From Prorocentrum cordatum (Eukaryota; Sar; Dinophyceae; Prorocentrales; Prorocentraceae), in assembly GCA_963575745.1 (NCBI GenBank), contig CAUYUJ010017632.1, positions 30,001 to 51,977 on the forward strand: a stretch of 21,977 nucleotides of DNA, read 5' to 3'. The notes under the pieces are model-generated. The model was not told where the DNA came from. It searched no databases and saw only the letters and a program-made list of their open reading frames with translations. Each line of letters starts with the position of its first letter. Position 1 is the first letter of the stretch. The position numbers were made by a program, and so were the translations under genes. This document shows positions 8,405 to 16,135 of the stretch, in pieces.

Positions 8405-9890
8405 GGGTGGGGGTGCGCAGAGGGTGGTCCCTCAGCGCGGCCTCTATCCGTGACACGCTCGCAGATCGTGGCAGGCGTGGCACTTTCTCGACACCACAGG
8501 GGGTGCGCAGAGGGTGGTCCCTCAGCGCGGCCTCTATCCGTGACACGCTCGCAGATCGTGGCAGGAGTGGCACTTTCTCGACACCACAGGGGGTGCGCAG
8601 AGGGTGGTCCCTCAGCGCGGCCTCTATCCGTGACACGCTCGCAGATCGTGGCAGGAGTGGCACTTTCTCGACACCACAGGGGTTGCGCAGAGGGTGGTCC
8701 CTCAGCGCGGCCTGTATCCGTGACACGCTCGCAGATCGTGGCAGGAGTGGCACTTTCTCGACGCCACAGGGGTGCGCAGAGGGTGGTCCCTCAGCGCGGC
8801 CTCTATCCGTGACACGCTCGCAGATCGTGGCAGGAGTGGCACTTTCTCGACACCACAGGGGGTGCGCAGAGGGTGGTCCCTCAGCGCGGCCTCTATCCGT
8901 GACACGCTCGCAGATCGTGGCAGGAGTGGCACTTTCTCGACACCACAGGGGGTGCGCAGAGGGTGGTCCCTCAGCGCGGCCTCTATCCGTGACACGCTCG
9001 CAGATCGTGGCAGGAGTGGCACTTTCTCGACACCACAGGGGGTGCGCAGAGGGTGGTCCCTCAGCGCGGCCTCTATCCGTGACACGCTCGCAGATCGTGG
9101 CAGGAGTGGCACTTTCTCGACGCCACAGGGGGTGCGCAGAGGGTGGTCCCTCAGCGCGGCCTCTATCCGTGACACGCTCGCAGATCGTGGCAGGAGTGGC
9201 ACTTTCTCGACACCACAGGGGGTGCGCAGAGGGTGGTCCCTCAGCGCGGCCTCTATCCGTGACACGCTCGCAGATCGTGGCAGGAGTGGCACTTTCTCGA
9301 CGCCACAGGGGGTGCGCAGAGGGTGGTCCCTCAGCGCGGCCTCTATCCGTGACACGCTCGCAGATCGTGGCAGGAGTGGCACTGTCTCGACACCACAGGG
9401 GGTGCGCAGGGGGTGGTGGTCCCTCAGCGCGGCCTGTATCCGTGACACGCTCGCAGATCGTGGCATGGCACTTGCTCGACACCACAGGGGGTGCGCAGAG
9501 GGTGGTCCCTCAGCGCGGCCTCTATCCGTGACACGCTCGCAGATCTTGGCAGGAGTGGCACTTTCTCGACACCACAGGGGGTGCGCAGAGGGTGGTCCCT
9601 CAGCGCGGCCTCTATCCGTGACACGCTCGCAGATCGTGGCAGGAGTGGCACTTTCTCGACACCACAGGAGGTGCGCAGAGGGTGGTCCCTCAGCGCGGCC
9701 GCTATGCACGACGGTCGTCCAGGGCATAGCAGGCGTGGCACTTTCTCGACACCATAGAGGCTGCGCAGGGGGTGGTCCCTCACCGCGGCCGCTATGCACG
9801 ACGGTCGTCCAGGGCATAGCAGGCGCGGCATTTTCTCGACACCACTGGGGGTGCGCAGGGGGTGGTCCCTCACCCCGGCCGCTGGCTGGC
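8405..9890. repeat. 90-bp tandem repeat (minisatellite), about 17 copies
   Basis: The landmark GCAGAGGGTGGTCC (or its variant) starts at 8417, 8507, 8597, 8687, 8776, 8866, 8956, 9046, 9136, 9226, 9316, 9406, 9495, 9585, 9675, 9765 and 9855. The spacing is 90 bp except for two 89-bp steps (8687-8776 and 9406-9495). Units are nearly identical in the middle. The last three drift and share a new GCTATGCACGACGGTCGTCC segment in two of them. Because 90 bp is 30 codons and the unit has no stop in four frames, frames of 374, 384, 396 and 460 codons run through it on both strands. The 89-bp steps shift the frame, so no single repeat peptide is kept across the array. I call it non-coding. The longest frame (minus, 10084 to 8702) has a unique N-terminal part of about 70 residues and would be the one to test. 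Confidence 0.97.
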
Positions 9891-10242
9891 TCGAATCTGT
9901 CCTCGACGGAGGATAGAAGCCTAGGAAGAGGGAGGAGGTTCAAGCAATATGGCGTTGGATGACACATAGGGGAACATTCGCGACGAGGGCTGAGAACGCA
10001 GAATTGCACATATATTACAAACTTAAGCAAACACTCAATATTTAAGTTAAGTATGTGGGGTTCCTCGGTAGCGTAATTTTGCATTTTTTGATGTCAGTAT
10101 TCGGCTGGATCCGGGAAGTGAACCGATAGTAAAACTTGCTTGGCGGAGCTGAACTGCTCTGAGAAGGAAGCTTATATGCAAATGCTTCGCGTAAAAATCT
10201 GTTTTCTCAAATGAATGGTCAAATATCCTTCAAATTTTCGCA
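9891..10242. other. AT-richer unique segment between 90-bp array and HH 5' end
   Basis: Clearly AT-richer than its surroundings. It contains AAGTATGTGGGGT (10049-10061), also found left of the array at 7957, and no recognisable gene. In candidate element M1 it occupies the place that the ~215-bp AT-rich segment occupies in M3 and M4. Confidence 0.45.
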
Positions 10243-10350
10243 AAACCGACCCGAAGTTCTCAAATTGTCCGTCCAGGCCGGGTCGACCAACTAGCTCCAC
10301 CCCGCGCCGGCAGTCCTCTAGCTCATCGATGCCGAAGAGCTCTACGAGGT
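10243..10350 (-). repeat. HH 5' end, F subtype (copy 1, end of M1)
   Basis: The outer 60 bp (10290-10350) read on the minus strand as the F-type tip beginning ACCTCGTAGAGCTC. The inner part (CAAAACCGACCC..GTCGACCAACTAGCTC) is related to 13209-13262 and, more distantly, to 18901-18960. F-type tips are open in one frame, close to LVELFGIDELEEFRRGVEL. Confidence 0.7.
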
Positions 10351-10412
10351 ATTAGCTCCACCCCGCGCCGGAATTCCCCTAGCTCATCGATGCCGAAGAG
10401 CTCTACGAGGTT
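10351..10412 (-). repeat. Solo HH 5' tip, F subtype (copy 2)
   Basis: A second F-type tip is joined directly to the first, in the same orientation, with no inner element sequence. Its frame differs by E to G in the conserved peptide. Confidence 0.75.
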
Positions 10413-10691
10413 CGAGGTAAACCCGGAGCATCGAAGCACTCCGGGAAATCGAAAGCCTTCCTGAAGAGCTCCGGGGAGCTGCCCGGACGCGCTTCTGAGG
10501 CCCTACGCTGCCAGACGTGCCTGCACGTTTGCAGGCACGCGTGGACGCGCGCCGGAACCGCTCCCGGACCCACTGCGACCCCAAACAAGCCCCTGCGGGG
10601 ATTCTGGAGCGGCAAAAATGGGCTGCTGGCGGGCACCACCACCGTCCAGCTTCTAATCTAAAACCTCATAGCTCTCAGAGAACTCTCCGGG
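10413..10691 (-). repeat. PAL unit L1
   Basis: Minus-orientation copy. The palindromic core is near 10514-10544 (GTGCCTGCACG / TTGCAGGCACGCGTGG, imperfect). The E block (minus of TAGATTAGAAGCCGGACGG) lies at 10640-10672, and the unit ends with CTCTCCGGG. Confidence 0.8.
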
Positions 10692-10693
10692 AA

Positions 10694-10754
10694 ACTAGCT
10701 CCACCCTGCGCCCGAATTCCTCTTAGCCCATCTTGCCGAAGAGCTCTACGAGGT
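10694..10754 (-). repeat. Solo HH 5' tip, F subtype (copy 3, decayed)
   Basis: Aligned without gaps to the other F tips but with several substitutions, including one that creates a stop in the otherwise open frame. It is the only F copy with an internal stop. Confidence 0.75.
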
Positions 10755-11009
10755 ATACTCTGGAAAGCTTTCCTGACATGCTTGGGGAGCTCGCCTGAAG
10801 CGCTTCTGAAGCGCTGCCAAGCACGCTTCTACGCGTGCCTGCACACGCGCAGGCGCGCGTGGACGCGTGCCGGAAGCGCTCCCGGACGCGCTGCAAAGTT
10901 TTACAAGCCCCTCCGGGGGTTCTGGAGGGGCGAAGATGGGCTGCTGGCGGGCACCACCACCGTCCGGCTTCTAATCTAAAACCCCATAGGTCTCAGAGAG
11001 CTCTCCGGG
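10755..11009 (-). repeat. PAL unit L2
   Basis: The palindromic core (about 10828-10862) is imperfect. The E block ends at CTCTCCGGG (11001-11009). The stretch CTGCAAAGTTTTACAAGCCCC (10890-10910) is the intact version of the site broken by element M3. Confidence 0.85.
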
Positions 11010-11273
11010 GATGGAGGCAACTCTGGAACGCTTTCCTGGCGCGTTATGGGAAGCTCTCCTGAAGCGCTTCTCAAGCGCTGCCAGGCACGCTTCCACGCGC
11101 GCCTGCACGCGTGCAGGCACGCGTGGACGCATGCCAGTACCGCTCCCGGACCTGCTGCGGGGACAAACAGGTCGCTGCGGGGACTCTGGAGCGGCGAAGA
11201 TGGGCTGCTGGCAGGCACCACCACCGTCCGGCTTCCAATCTAAAACCCTATAGCTCTCAGAGAGCTCTCCGGG
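11010..11273 (-). repeat. PAL unit L3
   Basis: Core palindrome 11092-11127 with one mismatched pair. Tandem with L2 without any HH tip between them, so PAL units can abut directly. Confidence 0.85.
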
Positions 11274-11363
11274 AACATTGTCCGTTCTGGTCGGGTGGGC
11301 CAACTAGCTGCACCCCGCGCCGGAACTCGTGTAGCTCATCGATGCCGAAGAGCTCTACGAGGT
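11274..11363 (-). repeat. HH 5' end, F subtype (copy 4, longer)
   Basis: It keeps about 30 bp of inner sequence (TCTGGTCGGGTGGGCCAACTAG) beside the F tip. The frame stays open with E to H and E to Q changes relative to the common F peptide. Confidence 0.7.
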
Positions 11364-11606
11364 ACTCTGGAAGACTTCCCTGAAGAGCTCTGGGCCACCG
11401 CCCCTGAAGCGCCTCTGAAGCGCTGCCAGCGACGCTTGCACGCGTGCAGGCACGCGTGGACGCGTGCACGAAGCGCCCCCGGACTCGCTGCGAAGTTTTA
11501 CAACTCGCCCGGGGGATCGTGGACCGGCAGAGATGGGCTGCTGGCAGGCACCACAACCGCCCGGCTTCTAATCTAAAACCCTGTAGCTCTCAGAGAGCCC
11601 TCCGGG
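11364..11606 (-). repeat. PAL unit L4
   Basis: Core shortened to about 11436-11460. It contains the intact GCGAAGTTTTACAACTCG site (about 11490-11507), used as the empty-site reference for M3. Confidence 0.85.
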
Positions 11607-11670
11607 AACTAGCTGCACCCCGCGCCGGAATTCCTCTAGCTCATCGATGCCGAAGAGCTTCTCGAGGTAC
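11607..11670 (-). repeat. Solo HH 5' tip, F subtype (copy 5)
   Basis: The tip reads ACCTCGAGAAGCTC, so the terminal repeat is altered. The open frame has V-E changed to E-K. Confidence 0.7.
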
Positions 11671-11979
11671 TTGCGAGAGCACTTGTAGCGTCCAAAACCC
11701 GGTGAGCAAGGAGGCACTCACACCGGAAAGCTTTCCTGGTGAACTGAAGAGCCCTGGGGGGCTCTCCTGACGCGCTTCTGAAGCGCTGCCAGGCACTCTT
11801 CCACGCGTGCCTGCACGCGCGCAGGCACGTGGACGCGTGCCGGATGCGCTCCCGGACACGCTGCGACCTCACACAACCTTCTGTGGGGATTCTGGACCGG
11901 CGAAGATGGGCTGCTGGCAGGCACCACCACCGTCCGGCTTCTAATCTAAAACCCTATAGCTCTCAGAGAGCTCTCCGGG
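11671..11979 (-). repeat. PAL unit L5 (with intact outer end)
   Basis: It includes the outer flank ACTTGTAGCGTCCAAAACCC and CCCGGTGAGC, the minus of the GCTCTCCGGG..CTACCAAGT end seen in plus copies. Core palindrome at 11801-11833. Confidence 0.85.
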
Positions 11980-12018
11980 AAAATAGGCACTCACACTGGA
12001 AAGCTTCCCTGAAGAGCA
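11980..12018 (-). repeat. PAL fragment left of M5
   Basis: Start of a PAL unit (CACTGGAAAGCTTCCCTG, GAGCAA) that is cut off by the HH 3' end at 12019. The intact form GAGCAATGGGG is seen at 12456-12466. Confidence 0.7.
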
Positions 12019-12397
12019 ACTGGGCGCCGGCGGTAAACCGTCAACCTTTCTTACGCCGGGAGACTCGTAGAGCTTCCTTACCATATATTATGTCCAAAGA
12101 ATTGGCAGAGAACAAATAGTTGTTCAGCCTCAGCGCTGATAGCTGACAGATCTCAGGCTTCTAGATATATTTCACTATTGCCCCTTACGATTCCCTTCCC
12201 ACTACTGTGATGAACAGCTCTGTAGCTCATCTGCAGCACAAGTAAAACCAAGGAAAAAGCGTCATTTCCAAGAAGTAGCAGAGTACGAATCGGTGTTCAG
12301 CCCTAGCGCTAATAGCAGACTGAGCGCGGGTGTCTAGATACTTTCAAATAGCGCGCATGACGATTATCTTCCCATTCGAATGCCTCAGAGCCCCCTA
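12019..12397 (-). mobile_element. HH element M5, 3' end with ~170-bp satellite, 5' truncated
   Basis: It begins at ACTGGGCGCC with the hairpin CCGGCGGTAA (12027-12036) / TTACGCCGG (12051-12059, one C lost). The inner repeat ACTCGTAGAGCTTCC (12063-12077) is S subtype. About 1.8 monomers of a ~173-bp satellite follow (landmark near 12180 and 12353). The 5' tip is missing: PAL sequence resumes at about 12398. Confidence 0.6.
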
Positions 12398-12520
12398 TAG
12401 CTCTCAGAGAGCTCTCCGGGAAAAAAGGCATTCACACTGGAACGCTTTCCTGGAGAGCAATGGGGGGCTCTCCTGAAGCGCTTCTCATGCGCTGCCAGGC
12501 AGGTTTCCACGCGTGCCTGC
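12398..12520 (-). repeat. PAL junction fragment (end of one unit, start of next)
   Basis: It carries CTATAGCTCTCAGAG..CTCTCCGGG of one unit and then the beginning of the next, and stops inside the palindromic core at GCGTGCCTGCAC where M2 begins. Confidence 0.75.
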
Positions 12521-13138
12521 ACTGGGCGCCGGCGGTAAACCGTCAACCTTTCTTACCGCCGGGAGGCTCGTAGAGTTTCCTGGCCATATATTATGTCCAA
12601 GGAATTAGCAGAGAACGAATAGCTCTTGAGCCCGAGCGCTGATAGCAGACTGATCTCAGGCGTCTAGATACATTTCATTAGTGCCCATGATGGTTCCCTT
12701 CCCATTGCTCTGCTGAACAGCTCTGTGCAGCACACGTAAAACCAAGAAAAACAGTACCATTTCCAAGAAGTAGCAGAGTACGAATCGGTGTTCAGACCGG
12801 GTGTCTAGAAGTGAGCGCGGGTGTCTAGAACCGTTCAAATAGCGCGCATGATGATTCTCTTCTCATTGCAATGCCTAAGTGCTTTCAAGCTCATCTGCAC
12901 CTCGAGTTCAGTCCAGAAAACGAATTTCATCACCAGAAAAATAGCAGAGTATTCCTAGTTGTTTGGCGTCTGCGCTCATAACAGACCCAAGCCAAGCGTC
13001 TACATACTTCAGAGTAGCGCGCCTGATGATTTTCTGCTGATTTCTGCGCCGAAAACCATTGAAGCTCATCTGCAGCTCGAACACATGAAGGGAGCTTCTG
13101 GAGCGAGACCCCAAAAATAATATATATATATATATATA

Positions 13139-13208
<70 letters not shown>

Positions 13209-13322
13209 TAGCAAAACCGACCCAAAGTTGTCACATATGTTTTTTTGGTCGGGTCGACCAATTAGCTCCACCCCGCGCTGGAATTCCTCTAGCTCATCGA
13301 TGACGAAGAGCTCTACGAGGTA
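12521..13322 (-). mobile_element. Candidate HH element M2 with ~170-bp satellite and poly-A
   Basis: The 3' hairpin end is on the left: stem CCGGCGGTAA (12529-12538) / TTACCGCCGG (12553-12562), perfect, and inner repeat GCTCGTAGAGTTTCC (12566-12580). About three satellite monomers follow (landmark near 12682, 12844 and 13019). Then comes a TA/poly-A tract (13118-13206), the inner 5' segment (CAAAACCGACCC, 13213) and an F-type tip ending at 13322. The two ends are of different subtype (S-like and F), unlike M1, M3 and M4, so this may be a chimera rejoined at the poly-A. It sits in the centre of a PAL palindrome. Confidence 0.45.
13118..13206. repeat. (TA)n followed by A64
   Basis: An alternating TA run (about 13118-13142) passes directly into 64 consecutive A residues (13143-13206). 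This is the longest homopolymer in the window. It may be a retroposition-type tail, a slippage-grown tract or an assembly artefact. Confidence 0.95.
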
Positions 13323-13580
13323 TGTCCCCTGCGAAGCTCTGAATACTCTGGAAAGCTTTCCTGGGGGGCCCCGGGGGGCTCTCCTGAAGCGTTTCTGAAG
13401 CGTGCCTGCACGCGTGCAGGCACGCGTGGACGCGTGCCCGAAACGCCCCCGGACTCGCTGCGATCTTTTACAGGCCCCTCCGGGGATTGTGGACCGGCGG
13501 AGGTGGGCGCGTCCCCCTCGCCACCCACCTCCGGCTTCCTGTTCGAAACCGTCAGCTCTCCAAGGAGCTACCCGGCGCGC
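13323..13580 (-). repeat. PAL unit L7, divergent E block
   Basis: Core near 13401-13430 (CGTGCCTGCACG / CGTGCAGGCACGCGTGG). Its E block is a variant (CGCCACCCACCTCCGGCTTCCTG) also found in plus orientation in the unit at 19528, so the variant subfamily exists on both sides of the orientation switch. Confidence 0.75.
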
Positions 13581-13884
13581 TTAAGCATGCGCAGAAGCGA
13601 CCAAGGCGCACGTGTAAGCGTGCGTGGCAGCGCCCAAAGCGAGCGCGGCACGCATTGGCGCAGGCGTAAAGCGACGCCATTCCGCGTGCATGAATCACTG
13701 CGAAGCGCGCGGGAAAGCGCATCCAGTGACGCTTCGGAGCGTGCCTGAAGCGCAGAGAAGCGTGCCTGAAGCGCTGGGAAGGGCGCTTGAAACTATTTCA
13801 GCGACGCGTCGACGTGTACCTGAAGCTCTGCGAAGCGCGCTTGACGTGCTGCGAAGCGCCCAGGGACGCGCTGCAAGTTCTGGC
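13581..13884. repeat. Degenerate GAAGCG-rich repeat at the orientation switch
   Basis: Short GAAGCGC/GCGTGCCTGAAGCG motifs recur about every 20-25 bp, clearest at 13735-13790. They resemble the flanks of the PAL core (CTGAAGCGCTTC). No frame is convincing. PAL units are minus to the left of this segment and plus to the right. Confidence 0.55.
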
Positions 13885-14048
13885 GACTCGTAGAGCATCC
13901 CGTAGCTAGTTGCTGGAAGATTACGAGGAACTCGTAGAGCTGCCCTGGGCTAGTTGCTGGAGCTTAAGAGTAACTCGGAGAGCTCTCCTTAGCTAGTTGC
14001 TGAAAGCTTAGAAGTAACTCGTAAAGCTTCCCTGAGCTAGTTGCTGGA
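13885..14048 (+). repeat. Four tandem solo HH 5' tips, S subtype
   Basis: ACTCG-type starts at 13886, 13930, 13973 and 14017 (steps 44, 43, 44). Each copy reads ACTCGTAGAGC..CC, then TAGCTAGTTGCTGGAAGCTTAAGAG with substitutions. Each copy carries its own small inverted repeat (AGCTTCC/GGAAGCT). Confidence 0.85.
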
Positions 14049-14170
14049 TGCTTGAGGGCTTCGGATTAGAAGCCGGACGGTGGTGGTGCCTGCCAGCAGC
14101 CCATCTTCGCCGCTCCAGAAACCCAGCAGCAACTCGCCCGGGGTCGCAGCGGGTCCGGGAGCGTTTCATT
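14049..14170 (+). repeat. PAL fragment R0 (E block and start of core)
   Basis: E block GGATTAGAAGCCGGACGG near 14054-14071 with the start of the core arm, cut before the palindrome at GGGAGCGTTTCATT. First plus-orientation copy after the switch. Confidence 0.75.
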
Positions 14171-14456
14171 CCCGGAGAGCTCTCTGAGAGCTAGAGGGCT
14201 TTAGATTAGAAGCCGGACGGTGGTGGTACCCGCCAGGAGCTCATCCACGGCGGTCCACGTCCGCCGCAGCGCCTCGCACGAGCCGGCAGCTGGTTCGGGG
14301 GCGCTCTCCACGTGCGCCTGCACGCGTGCAGGCACGCGTGGAAGCATTCCTGGCAGCGCTTCAGAAGCGCTGCAGGGGAGCCCCCCAGAGCTCTCTAGGA
14401 AAGATTTCCCGTCCCCGAGGGTCTCTTCGCTCTCCGGGTTTTGGACGCTACCAAGT
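14171..14456 (+). repeat. PAL unit R1
   Basis: Complete: CCCGGAGAGC start, core at 14308-14342 (imperfect) and end GCTCTCCGGGTTTTGGACGCTACCAAGT. Confidence 0.88.
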
Positions 14457-14573
14457 GCACGCGTCCACGCGTGCAGGCACGCATGGAAGCGTGCCTGGCA
14501 GCGCTTCAGGACAGCCCCCCAAGCCCCTCAGGAAAGATTTCGTCTCCGGAGGGTTTCTTCGCTTTCCGGATTT
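14457..14573 (+). repeat. PAL core fragment R1b
   Basis: A second, shortened core (GCGTCCACGCGTGCAGGCACGC) and right flank follow R1 without an E block, an internal duplication of the core half. Confidence 0.75.
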
Positions 14574-14728
14574 AGCTCGTAGAGCTCTTCGGCATCGATG
14601 AGCCCGAGGAATTCCGGCGCGGGGCGAAGCTAGTACCTTGTAGAGCTCTTCTGCAACGATGAGCTAGAGGAATTCCGGCGCGGGGTGGAGCTAGTTGGTC
14701 GACCCGACCAGAAGAGACAAAATAATTC
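14574..14728 (+). repeat. Two tandem HH 5' tips, F subtype (copies 7 and 8)
   Basis: Two F tips in head-to-tail order. The second keeps inner sequence (GGTCGACCCGACCAGAAGAG), the plus version of the segment at 10243-10290. The F peptide is altered in both (L to P, G-I to C-N). Confidence 0.75.
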
Positions 14729-15050
14729 TAGAGCTCTCTGAGAGCTAGAGGGTTTTAGATTAGAAGCCGGACGGTGGTGGTGCCCGCCAGCAGCCCATCT
14801 TCGCCGCTCCAGAATCCCCGGAGAAAGTTGTTTGACCCAGCAGCGGGTCCGGGAGCGCTTCCGGCAAGCGTCCACGCGTGCCTGCACGCGTGCAGGCACG
14901 CGTGGAAGCGTTCCCGGCAGCGCTTCAGAGGCGCTGCAGGGGGGCCCCCCAGAGCTCCAGAAGCGCTTCACGAGAGCGTCCGAGAGCTCGCCAGGAAAGC
15001 TTTCCAGCGTGTGCTTCTTTTTCTCTCCGGTCTTTGCTATCCGGGCTTTT
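14729..15050 (+). repeat. PAL unit R2 with perfect 36-bp palindrome
   Basis: The core at 14871-14906 is a perfect 36-bp palindrome centred on ACGCGT. The unit joins R3 with only TTTT between CCGGGC and CCCGGGG. Confidence 0.9.
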
Positions 15051-15374
15051 CCCGGGGAGTTCTCTGAGCGCTAGAGGGTTTTAGATTAGAAGCCGGACGG
15101 TGATGGTGCCCGCCAGCAGCCCATCTCCGCCGCTCCACGATCCTCGCAGCATCTCGCCTGTCCCTGCAGCGGGTTGGGGGGCGCTTCGGGCACGCGTCCA
15201 CGCGCGCTTGCACGCGTGCAGGCACGCGCGGAAGCTATCCTGGCAGCGCTTCAGAAGCGCTGCAGGGGAGCCCACGGAGCTCCAGAAGCGCTTCACGAGA
15301 GCGTCCGAGGGCTCGCCAGGAAAGCTTTCCGGTGTGTGTTCTCTTTGCTCTCCGGGTTTTGGACGCTACCAAGT
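15051..15374 (+). repeat. PAL unit R3
   Basis: Core at 15198-15231 with mismatches. It ends GCTCTCCGGGTTTTGGACGCTACCAAGT. Confidence 0.88.
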
Positions 15375-15418
15375 AACTCGTAGAGCTTCCCCTAGCTAGT
15401 TGCTGGAAGCTTAAGAGT
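15375..15418 (+). repeat. Solo HH 5' tip, S subtype
   Basis: AACTCGTAGAGCTTCC at the left, then GCTAGTTGCTGGAAGCTTAAGAGT, placed directly after CCAAGT of PAL unit R3. Confidence 0.8.
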
Positions 15419-15423
15419 ACCCT

Positions 15424-15460
15424 CCCGAGTCATCTTGACACGCGTTGACGGTTCTTTGTT
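15424..15460 (+). repeat. Fragment of the ~177-bp satellite
   Basis: CCGAGTCATCTTGACACGCG and TTGACGGT resemble 20225-20250 in element M4, so this is a short piece of HH interior left beside a 5' tip. Confidence 0.55.
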
Positions 15461-15776
15461 CCCGGAGAGCTCTCTGAGAGCTAGAGGGCTTTAGATTAGA
15501 AGCCGGATGGTGGTGGTGCCCACCAGCAGCCCATCTTCGCCGCTCCAGGATCCCCGCAGCAATTCGCCTGAGGTCGCAGCCCGTCCAGGAGAGCTTCCGG
15601 CAAGCGTCCACGCGTGCCTGCACGCGTGCAGGCACCCGTGGAAGCGTTCCCGGCAGCGTTTCAGAGGCGCTGCAGGGGGGCCCCCCAGAGCTCCAGAAGC
15701 GCGAAGCGCTTCACGGGAGCGTCGGAGGGCCCACCAGGAAAGCTTTCCGGCGTGCGTTCCTTTGCTCTCCGGGTTT
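15461..15776 (+). repeat. PAL unit R4
   Basis: Core at about 15606-15642 with one mismatched pair. Joined to R5 through GCTCTCCGGGTTTTTCC. Confidence 0.88.
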
Positions 15777-16072
15777 TTCCTGCTCTCTGAGAGCTAGAAG
15801 GTTTTAGATTCGAAGCCGGACGGTGGTGGCGCCCGCCAGGAGCTTCTCCACGGCGCCCCACGTCCGCCGCAGCGCCTCGCCCGAGCCGGCAGCTTGTTCG
15901 GGAGCGCCTTCCACGTGTGCCTGCACGCGTGCAGGCACGCGTGGAAGCGTTCCTGGCAGCGCTGCAGCGCTGCAGGGGAGCCGCGCAGGGCGTTCCAGGA
16001 AAGATTTCCCGCCCCCGAGGGTCTCTTCGCTCTCCGGGTTTTTTGGACGCTACCAAGTGGACGCTACCAAGT
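15777..16072 (+). repeat. PAL unit R5, with 14-bp end duplication
   Basis: Core 15908-15947 is a 40-bp palindrome with one mismatched pair. The terminal GGACGCTACCAAGT is present twice in tandem (16045-16058 and 16059-16072). Confidence 0.88.
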
Positions 16073-16135
16073 ACTTAACTCGAGCTGTAGAGCAGCTACA
16101 GAGCTGATACTCACAGAAACTTCTTGAGAATCATT
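16073..16135 (+). repeat. Fragment of the ~177-bp satellite
   Basis: ACTTAACTCGAGCTGTAG and CAGCTACAGAGCTGATA match the monomer segment near 20438-20474 in element M4. Confidence 0.65.

Larger units (their letters stand above)
8078..10350 (-). mobile_element. Candidate HH element M1 (non-autonomous, 90-bp array inside)
   Basis: The hairpin (3') end is at the left (8078-8133) and the tip (5') end at the right (10243-10350), so the element is on the minus strand. The asymmetric inverted repeat is 14 bp and perfect: ACCTCGTAGAGCTC at 8120-8133 against GAGCTCTACGAGGT at 10337-10350. Between them lie a CACAG pentanucleotide tract, 17 copies of a 90-bp repeat and about 350 bp of AT-richer unique DNA. 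The ~70 bp next to the 5' tip are related to the same position in M2, M3 and M4. No transposase or Rep-helicase frame is present. Treating the interval as one element is inference: it rests on the matched ends, and it could instead be two unrelated end fragments flanking an array. Confidence 0.45.

Noticed and set aside
8405-9890. CRISPR array
   Set aside because: The 90-bp units are contiguous and nearly identical throughout, with no unique spacers, and the setting is eukaryotic.
8702-10084. 460-codon minus-strand frame across the 90-bp array, with a unique N-terminal part
   Set aside because: Three other frames through the same array are also long, the repeat peptide changes where 89-bp units shift the frame, and no known domain is visible. 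Kept only as a candidate for transcript testing.
13094-13206. Alu-like tail (GGAGCGAGACCCC before poly-A)
   Set aside because: Only about a dozen bases resemble a SINE tail; there is no upstream SINE body or promoter boxes, and the segment belongs to the satellite unit.
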